Assembly: GCA_029250825.1 (NCBI GenBank) | Contig: JAQXEN010000044.1 | Location: 1-64,000, forward strand | Source: Porticoccaceae bacterium | Lineage (GTDB): Bacteria > Pseudomonadota > Gammaproteobacteria > Pseudomonadales > Porticoccaceae | Direction of reading: 5' to 3' | Length of the DNA stretch: 64,000 bases | Shown: one piece after another, positions 58,814 through 64,000 of the stretch | How positions within the stretch are numbered: position 1 is the first letter of the stretch | How the letters are laid out: each line of letters begins with the position of its first letter | The notes under the pieces: model-generated | Databases searched by the model: none | The model's input: only the letters and a program-made list of their open reading frames with translations | What the model was told of the DNA's origin: nothing | Program-made: the position numbers and the translations under genes

Positions 58814-59641
58814 TTAAGAGGCCTTTGCTGCCATTTGTGCAGCGACACGCTCGACAAAAAATTGAATATTTCCATTCAGTGGAACATTCGGCTCGAGCTG
58901 CATAACTTTCTTTGCCAGCGCACTAAAGTCCCGTGCGGCAACTGACGCTGGAGAGTAATTGATCAGCGGCTGCGAGGCTTTCATGGCCTGAGTAACCATG
59001 CTGTCGGCACTGATTGAGTGCAGATATTTAATCTGCCCATCGAGAAAATTTTGCACCACAGTATTGATGCTGGTGTAGAGTCGCTCGCCCTCGCGCTGGG
59101 ATTCAACGCCATTGGGGACTAAGTGAATTCGATCGAGATTATATTCCTGCATCATTACCTTGATGGTGCTGTAGGCGTCGGCGATGGAATAGGGTTCATT
59201 TTTGACCACAACAATGCGGTGTTGGCAGGCGCTCATAAACGCCATAACAGCGTCAGATAGGCCAGCGGCGACATCGACAATCAAATAGTCGAGATCGTCT
59301 TCGAGTTCGGAAAATACCTGAATGATGCCCGCAGTCTCCTGTGGACTGAGAGCTGCCATGCGCTGAATACCGCTGGCACCAGGCACTAACTTCACCCCAG
59401 AGGGCCCTTCGACAATCACTTCGCTGAGGGTTTTTTCACCGGAGATAACATGGCTAAAATTAAAGGGCGCGCGAATACCTAGGGCTAACTGAGCATTAGC
59501 CAGTCCCAAGTCAGCGTCAAAAATCATCACCTTTTTGCCGAGCGAAGCTAGTTTAACCGCAAGGTTGATGGAGATTGTCGTCTTACCGACACCACCTTTG
59601 CCGCTGGCCACTCCGATAATTTGTGTAACCGGTTTATCCAT
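58814..59641 (-). CDS. flhG: Flagellar number regulator FlhG (FleN)
   Basis: FlhG is a MinD-type ATPase that limits the number of polar flagella, partly by stimulating FlhF and by restraining the master regulator. The 275-residue protein has GVASGKGGVGKTTISINLA near residue 10, FDADLGLANAQLALG and the hydrophobic C-terminal region expected to bind membrane. The N-terminal glutamine-containing FlhF-activating motif seen in some homologues is not obvious. It follows flhF after 132 bases and precedes fliA. Confidence 0.96.
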   Translation of the reverse strand: MDKPVTQIIGVASGKGGVGKTTISINLAVKLASLGKKVMIFDADLGLANAQLALGIRAPFNFSHVISGEKTLSEVIVEGPSGVKLVPGASGIQRMAALSPQETAGIIQVFSELEDDLDYLIVDVAAGLSDAVMAFMSACQHRIVVVKNEPYSIADAYSTIKVMMQEYNLDRIHLVPNGVESQREGERLYTSINTVVQNFLDGQIKYLHSISADSMVTQAMKASQPLINYSPASVAARDFSALAKKVMQLEPNVPLNGNIQFFVERVAAQMAAKAS

Positions 59642-59773
59642 AACTGTTTAAATACTCATTTCACGCTTAGATATAAGATCAAGTTTTCTGTGATCGCGGC
59701 GCTGTTCAAGGTCTCTGACGCGGCTGCGAAAACAATTTCCCAAATCTCATTCTCGTTGATCCCCTAAACCTAG

Positions 59774-61072
59774 TCAAACTAATTGAATCGGCAGTTGCGA
59801 AAGAGCTTGCTCCGCTAGCTTAAATCCGTCTACAGGCACTGCTCTGTCGATGATGTTGGGTTCTGCGCCGGTCACAGATAGGGGGATAGCATGCTGTAGC
59901 AGCAGGTAGATAATTGCCCAGGGGTGGGCCTCTTTATCGAAGCGTGAAAGCATTACTGAATCCCACTGCACCGCGTCACTATTGAGCTGTCGTTTGGCTG
60001 AGGACTCCGATGCGTCTGCAGCCAATACCAAGTGTTTTTGCGCCTCTGGAAGTGCTGAGCAAAGGCTATCAATATGGCTTTGAACACTGACGCCCGAGGT
60101 GTCGATAAGAATTAATTTTCTGGCGCTCATTTCGCCGATAAGCTGCATCAGCATCTCAATGGAATTGGCTCGAAAAGTATCCACCCCGGCCTGTGAGCCG
60201 ATCAGTTGAGTTTGCGCCCAGGCGCCAATTCGGGCGTCATTAAAACTGATTAACGCGACTTCATTTTCGCCGTATTGCTGAGCCATCTGATTGGCCAGTC
60301 GGCCCGTCATCATAGTCTTCCCCGCACCACAGCTGCCGCCAATAATATGCACACCAGTGAGGTTATTGAGTAAATCAATATGCTCGATCTCATCGGCGAT
60401 CGCAGTGCTAATCTGTTCGATGGCATCGTTTATTGAGGAGCTTTGGTTGATCACTTCAATAACCGACTCACGCATTCCTAGGGGCATGCCGCTCTCATTG
60501 AAGGCTTCCACCAGAGGGCCCATTTCTTCGTTGACCGCGAGCCTGCCAGTCCAGGAGTCTTTGTGCTGGGAGAGTTTGAACTCATCGCGCATCACACTGA
60601 GTTCTTGTTTCACCAGGTCGACAATTTCTCGTGCTTTCAAATACTCTCTGTCTGCAGCTTCTTTGTAGTTCTCACCGTTCAGCGCTTTGCTGACGCTGTC
60701 CAGCGGGGCTGCCACCAATGGGTCTAGTGCCGGCATCTCTAGAGTTGCCTGAGGAGGGCTAGTGGGTTCAAAAGCCGAGCCGAAAATAATATCACTATGG
60801 CTTGCTGCAGAGGCCGCTGGCTGTTCGGTTTGTCCCTGTATATGAGCTTCGATCAGCTCACCAAATTTGGTCGCATCATGTGCTTCTGCAAGAGCTTCTG
60901 GCGTCTTGATGAGAGCGGCTTTGACCTCAGATACAAGATCGAGCGCAACAATGATCTCAGTTTGACCCTTTACTCTGTTATTGGCGACAATCATTGCATC
61001 TTCACCGTAAAGGTTAAAAACTTGTTCCATTGCGCTGCGTGTATCGCGAGCCAAAATTCGTTGTAGTTCCAT
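59774..61072 (-). CDS. flhF: Flagellar polarity GTPase FlhF, divergent G motifs
   Basis: FlhF is an SRP-type GTPase that places the flagellum at the pole. The 432-residue protein starts MELQRILARDTRSAMEQVF with GEDAMIVANN, as in other FlhF B domains, and has an NG domain from about 180. The P-loop reads GGSCGAGKT and the following region FNDARIGAWAQTQLIG. The DTAGR motif is DTSGV, and the guanine-specificity TKLDE is replaced by SRFDK. GTP binding is possible but these changes are unusual. It lies between flhA (30-base gap) and flhG. Confidence 0.93.
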   Translation of the reverse strand: MELQRILARDTRSAMEQVFNLYGEDAMIVANNRVKGQTEIIVALDLVSEVKAALIKTPEALAEAHDATKFGELIEAHIQGQTEQPAASAASHSDIIFGSAFEPTSPPQATLEMPALDPLVAAPLDSVSKALNGENYKEAADREYLKAREIVDLVKQELSVMRDEFKLSQHKDSWTGRLAVNEEMGPLVEAFNESGMPLGMRESVIEVINQSSSINDAIEQISTAIADEIEHIDLLNNLTGVHIIGGSCGAGKTMMTGRLANQMAQQYGENEVALISFNDARIGAWAQTQLIGSQAGVDTFRANSIEMLMQLIGEMSARKLILIDTSGVSVQSHIDSLCSALPEAQKHLVLAADASESSAKRQLNSDAVQWDSVMLSRFDKEAHPWAIIYLLLQHAIPLSVTGAEPNIIDRAVPVDGFKLAEQALSQLPIQLV

Positions 61073-61102
61073 TGCTCAATTACCCTGTATTAATGTTGAG
61101 TA

Positions 61103-63208
61103 TTAATTCTGTTCATCGATGCTAACTGTTGCCACGACTTTGACGGATTGATCTTCCGGTATCTCGCTGTAGGAGAGCACTGTCAGATCGGCCAGTCTGT
61201 GGCGGATTATTTTTGATAGCCAGGGACGAATTCCCGGCGACACTACCAGCACTGCTGGCATGCCTTGATTTTCAACTTCCTGTGTATTTTCGGCGAGGGC
61301 TTTAAACAACCCTTCAGCAAGCTTTGGCTCGATTATCAAACCTTGATTGGTGCTGCTCTGCTGCAATACGTTGTGCAGCATTTGTTCTAGGGAGGGCTCC
61401 AGTGTGATCACTGGCAAGCTGTCGTTAATTTCAACCAGTCCCTGAACAATCATGCGCCCCAGTCGCGGTCTAACTGCTGCGGTTAATTCATCGGCGTCTT
61501 GGGTGCGGGCGCTCTCGGTGGATAGCACTTCAATAATGGTGCGCATATCTCGCACTGAGACAGACTCATCGAGAATGTTCTGCAATACCTTAGTAATGGT
61601 TGCCAGAGGCAGTTTGCCCGGCACTAGATCCTCCACCAGTTTCGGCGCTCGCGCGGCGACTTTGTCTAGTAACTGCTGGCTTTCATCATGACTGAGCAGC
61701 TCGGAGGAATTGCCCCGCAGTAATGTGTTGAGGTGAGTGGCAATGGCGGTGGCGGAGTCGACAACGGTATAGCCAAGTGTCCGCGCATAGTCACGCTGGC
61801 TGGGGTCGATCCACACGGCGTCTAAGCCAAAGGCTGGCTCTTTGGTGGCGGTGCCCTCTAACTGGCCGTGTACCTGACCGGGATTAATCGCCATTTCACG
61901 ACCGACCTTGATCTCGCCCTTGCCGCGTACAACACCGTTCATGACGATATGGTAAACATCCGGAGCCAGGTCTAAGTTGTCGCGAATACGGATCGGTTGA
62001 ATCAAAAAGCCCAGTTCCGCTGAGAGTTTTTTGCGCACACCTTTCACTCTGGTGAGCAGTTGGCCGCCGGCATCAGCGTTGACCAGTGGAATAAGTCCGT
62101 AGCCGATATCCAGTCCCACCAGATCAACTTGATCCACATCATCCCAACCAAGTTCTTCGGTATTGGCTTTGGCGGAGTCACTGGAGGCTGCATCCAGAGT
62201 GACAGTCAATTCACGGCGCTGACTACTCTGCGCGAGGAAATAACCCAGTACTCCCGAGCCGATTCCGAGGCTTAAAAATATTAGATGTGGCATGCCCGGT
62301 ACCAGCCCGAGCAGAATCAAAATACCCGCGGCAACAAAAAAGGCCATGGGGTTATTGAGCTGGCTCTTGGCCTGTTCAGACATAGATTCAGACGTGGTTA
62401 CACGGGTAACAATAATCGCTGTGGCGAGGGATAGCAGCAGTGATGGAATCTGTGCCACCAGACCATCACCGATGGTGAGCAGTACATAGATGCGGCCGGC
62501 TTCGGAGAAGCTCAGATCATGCTGTGAGATACCAATAATCAAACCGCCGACAATATTGATAATCAGAATCAGCAGGCCGGCGATAGCATCACCGCGAACA
62601 AACTTTGAGGCACCATCCATAGAGCCAAAGAAATCTGACTCTTGGGTAATTTCTTCACGGCGAAACTTAGCCGTTTCCTGGTCGATCACACCGGCGTTTA
62701 AGTCGGCATCAATGGCCATTTGCTTGCCGGGCATGGCGTCTAGGGTAAAGCGAGCGATTACCTCGGAGACGCGGCCAGCACCTTTAGTGACAACGATAAA
62801 GTTAATGATCATCAGGATCGAAAAGATAATAAAGCCGACTAGATAGTTGCCGCCGATAACAAATTCGCCAAAGGCTTCAATAACCTTGCCTGCTGAGTCC
62901 GGCCCTTCATGGCCCTTGACCAGTACCAGTCGCGTTGAGGCAACATTGAGACCGAGGCGCAACATGGTGGCGAGCAGCAGAATCGAGGGGAATGATGAAA
63001 AGTCGAGAGGCTTAGAGCTGTTAATGGCGACCATAATGATCACCAGGCCAATAATAATATTAAAGGTGAACAAAAAATCTAATAAAAACGCTGGCAAGGG
63101 TAGGATCAGCATCGAAATAATCAGTAATACCAGCGCCGGAACACCCAGCGTGGACAGTTCGATTTTTGACAGATCCTGTCGTATGTTTGACAGTGTTGCA
63201 GAAGCCAT
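61103..63208 (-). CDS. flhA: Flagellar export gate protein FlhA
   Basis: FlhA is the large export-gate ring that receives chaperone-substrate complexes. The 701-residue protein has eight membrane helices (about 20-330), the conserved FHIPEP-type loop region (TKGAGRVSEVIARFTLDAMPGKQMAIDADLNAG, trimmed pattern) and the cytoplasmic domain with EIKVGREMAINPG and YTVVDSATAIATHL. The length is standard. A sigma-54 promoter lies about 85 bases upstream. Confidence 0.98.
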   Translation of the reverse strand: MASATLSNIRQDLSKIELSTLGVPALVLLIISMLILPLPAFLLDFLFTFNIIIGLVIIMVAINSSKPLDFSSFPSILLLATMLRLGLNVASTRLVLVKGHEGPDSAGKVIEAFGEFVIGGNYLVGFIIFSILMIINFIVVTKGAGRVSEVIARFTLDAMPGKQMAIDADLNAGVIDQETAKFRREEITQESDFFGSMDGASKFVRGDAIAGLLILIINIVGGLIIGISQHDLSFSEAGRIYVLLTIGDGLVAQIPSLLLSLATAIIVTRVTTSESMSEQAKSQLNNPMAFFVAAGILILLGLVPGMPHLIFLSLGIGSGVLGYFLAQSSQRRELTVTLDAASSDSAKANTEELGWDDVDQVDLVGLDIGYGLIPLVNADAGGQLLTRVKGVRKKLSAELGFLIQPIRIRDNLDLAPDVYHIVMNGVVRGKGEIKVGREMAINPGQVHGQLEGTATKEPAFGLDAVWIDPSQRDYARTLGYTVVDSATAIATHLNTLLRGNSSELLSHDESQQLLDKVAARAPKLVEDLVPGKLPLATITKVLQNILDESVSVRDMRTIIEVLSTESARTQDADELTAAVRPRLGRMIVQGLVEINDSLPVITLEPSLEQMLHNVLQQSSTNQGLIIEPKLAEGLFKALAENTQEVENQGMPAVLVVSPGIRPWLSKIIRHRLADLTVLSYSEIPEDQSVKVVATVSIDEQN

Positions 63209-63291
63209 TTAATAAAGCCTATTTAAAACAGTAAGTTAACTTTCAATTACTTTTGATCAGATTCAATTTTTTCTTGCCTATGCCCTTGGAT

Positions 63292-63308
63292 AGCAATATT
63301 TGTGCCAT
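63292..63308 (-). promoter_or_regulatory. sigma-54 promoter of flhA-flhF-flhG-fliA
   Basis: On the minus strand TGGCACAAATATTGCT matches TGGCAC-N5-TTGCT exactly, with GG and GC 10 bases apart. The predicted start is about 73 bases before flhA. It makes FliA synthesis dependent on RpoN. Confidence 0.85.
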
Positions 63309-63429
63309 TCCTGGAGTGCCGGTGCATCTGTTGATCAGCCATTTCAGTTTGCTGTCGACAGGCGAGCTTAATTTAGGCGATTCCCGTCACGCGCTTTATT
63401 AATCGGAGCAGTTAATAGCACAAAGGTAC

Positions 63430-63456
63430 TAAAGGCTGGAGGCGAACTGCCGATGT
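63430..63456 (+). promoter_or_regulatory. sigma-28 promoter of flgP
   Basis: TAAAGGCT, 11 bases, then GCCGATGT fits the FliA consensus with exact spacing and a single mismatch in the -10. The predicted start is about 110 bases before the lipoprotein gene. Confidence 0.7.
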
Positions 63457-63572
63457 TAGAGGTAGAGAAAGATTAGCCTTGGCTAAATAAATTTAGGCCG
63501 AGCTGATCTGCCGTCAGAGCTTGCGAGCAGGCCTGACGATCATTAACTGATTTGACCGCAGCGGGATTCACC

Positions 63573-64000
63573 ATGAAAAAATGTCTATTTGAAAGCTTCA
63601 AAGTCACCCTCCTAAGTGCGCTGGTTATGCTCTTGGCTAGCTGCTCTATGACCGTGGATGAATACGAAGCGGCAATGGTTCAAAGCATGATCAGTGAAAG
63701 TAACAATATTGTTGCCACCGGTTATGCGGTAATCAGTGTGCAGCCCGCGGATAATCCAGCCCAGCAGCGTATTTTGTCCATTAGAGCATCAAAACTTGAC
63801 GCTTACCGCTCACTGATGGAGCAGGTCTATGGTCAGTATCTGGATGCCAACACCACTGTTGGCCAGTTGGTTGTCGAAAGTGATACCTTCCGCGCCCGTG
63901 TTCAGGGGGTGATCTATGGTGCTTATCTGGTGAGCATTACACCGGTGGGGGACGATACCTATGAAGTCACTCTGTCCTTGGATCGCCAGATCGTCAACGA
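63573..64000 (+). CDS. flgP: LPP20-family flagellar lipoprotein FlgP, 3' end cut by window edge
   Basis: FlgP forms an outer-membrane-associated disc or ring around the flagellum in Vibrio and Campylobacter. I translated it by hand because it lacks a stop in the window (142 codons visible). The lipoprotein signal is LSALVMLLASC. The mature part has AVISVQPADNPAQQRILSIRASKLDAYRSLMEQVYG, quoted here only to mark the LPP20 pattern RASKLDAYRSLMEQVYG, then VQGVIYGAYLVSITPVGD. Its partners flgO and flgT are not in the visible part. Confidence 0.85.
   Translation, partial: MKKCLFESFKVTLLSALVMLLASCSMTVDEYEAAMVQSMISESNNIVATGYAVISVQPADNPAQQRILSIRASKLDAYRSLMEQVYGQYLDANTTVGQLVVESDTFRARVQGVIYGAYLVSITPVGDDTYEVTLSLDRQIVN

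Larger units (their letters stand above)
63209..63572. other. divergent flhA-flgP regulatory region without genes
   Basis: This 364-base gap separates leftward flhA from the rightward lipoprotein gene. It holds a sigma-54 promoter facing flhA (63292) and a sigma-28 promoter facing flgP (63430). No ORF was supported. Confidence 0.8.

Noticed and set aside
62490-63212. Two plus-strand ORFs of about 120 residues inside flhA
   Set aside because: They are antisense to conserved flhA codons and have a biased, non-protein-like composition.

Overview
The window is a chromosomal replication-origin neighbourhood joined to a large flagellar locus. It suggests a free-living, polarly flagellated, probably marine gammaproteobacterium. 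The gene order (atp operon, parB-parA-rsmG-mnmG, rpmH-rnpA-yidD-yidC-mnmE, dnaA-dnaN-recF-gyrB, glyS-glyQ) is of Pseudomonas/Cellvibrionales type. The motor genes are sodium-type (pomA with two pomB), and the sigma-54 and sigma-28 promoters and FlhF/FlhG polarity pair fit a polar flagellum. The exact taxon cannot be fixed from sequence reading alone.

Bases 1-6552: leftward genes atpB (cut by the window edge), atpI, parB, parA, rsmG and mnmG, followed by an AT-rich gene-free stretch of about 700 bp that looks like an E. coli-style origin beside mnmG. Bases 6553-17700: rightward rpmH, rnpA, yidD, yidC, mnmE, a second AT-rich gene-free stretch with a consensus DnaA box, then dnaA, dnaN, recF and gyrB. 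Two parS-like sites, exact reverse complements of each other, lie inside recF and are the probable targets of the ParB encoded here.

Bases 17912-29510: housekeeping genes. These are plsC, glyS and glyQ (leftward), galU, a LpxL/HtrB-type acyltransferase, ubiC and ubiA (rightward), a DUF938 methyltransferase with an apparent ATT start behind yaaA, a lipoprotein M48 peptidase with repeats, two small proteins and a DUF1566 lipoprotein.

Bases 29541-37407: motor and envelope genes. pomA is followed by two tandem pomB paralogues, then a Kv-type channel, fliS, a Sel1-repeat protein and an unusual CLC protein without the gating glutamate. Bases 37699-53821: flagellar regulation and the export/basal-body operon. 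A FleQ/FlrA-like activator without receiver domain and a FlrC/FleR-like activator with a degenerate receiver and no partner kinase precede fliE-F-G-H-I-J, fliK-L-M-N-O-P-Q-R and flhB.

Bases 53936-56747 hold three unrecognised rightward genes: a DamX-like SPOR protein, a small soluble protein and a membrane coiled-coil protein. They meet head-on two unrecognised leftward genes that lie downstream of flhA-flhF-flhG-fliA. These five genes are the best candidates for an undescribed flagellum-associated module. The window ends inside a FlgP-like lipoprotein gene. Matches to the sigma-54 consensus precede flrC, fliK and flhA, and sigma-28-like sites precede pomA, fliS and flgP, which together outline a tiered flagellar transcription programme.
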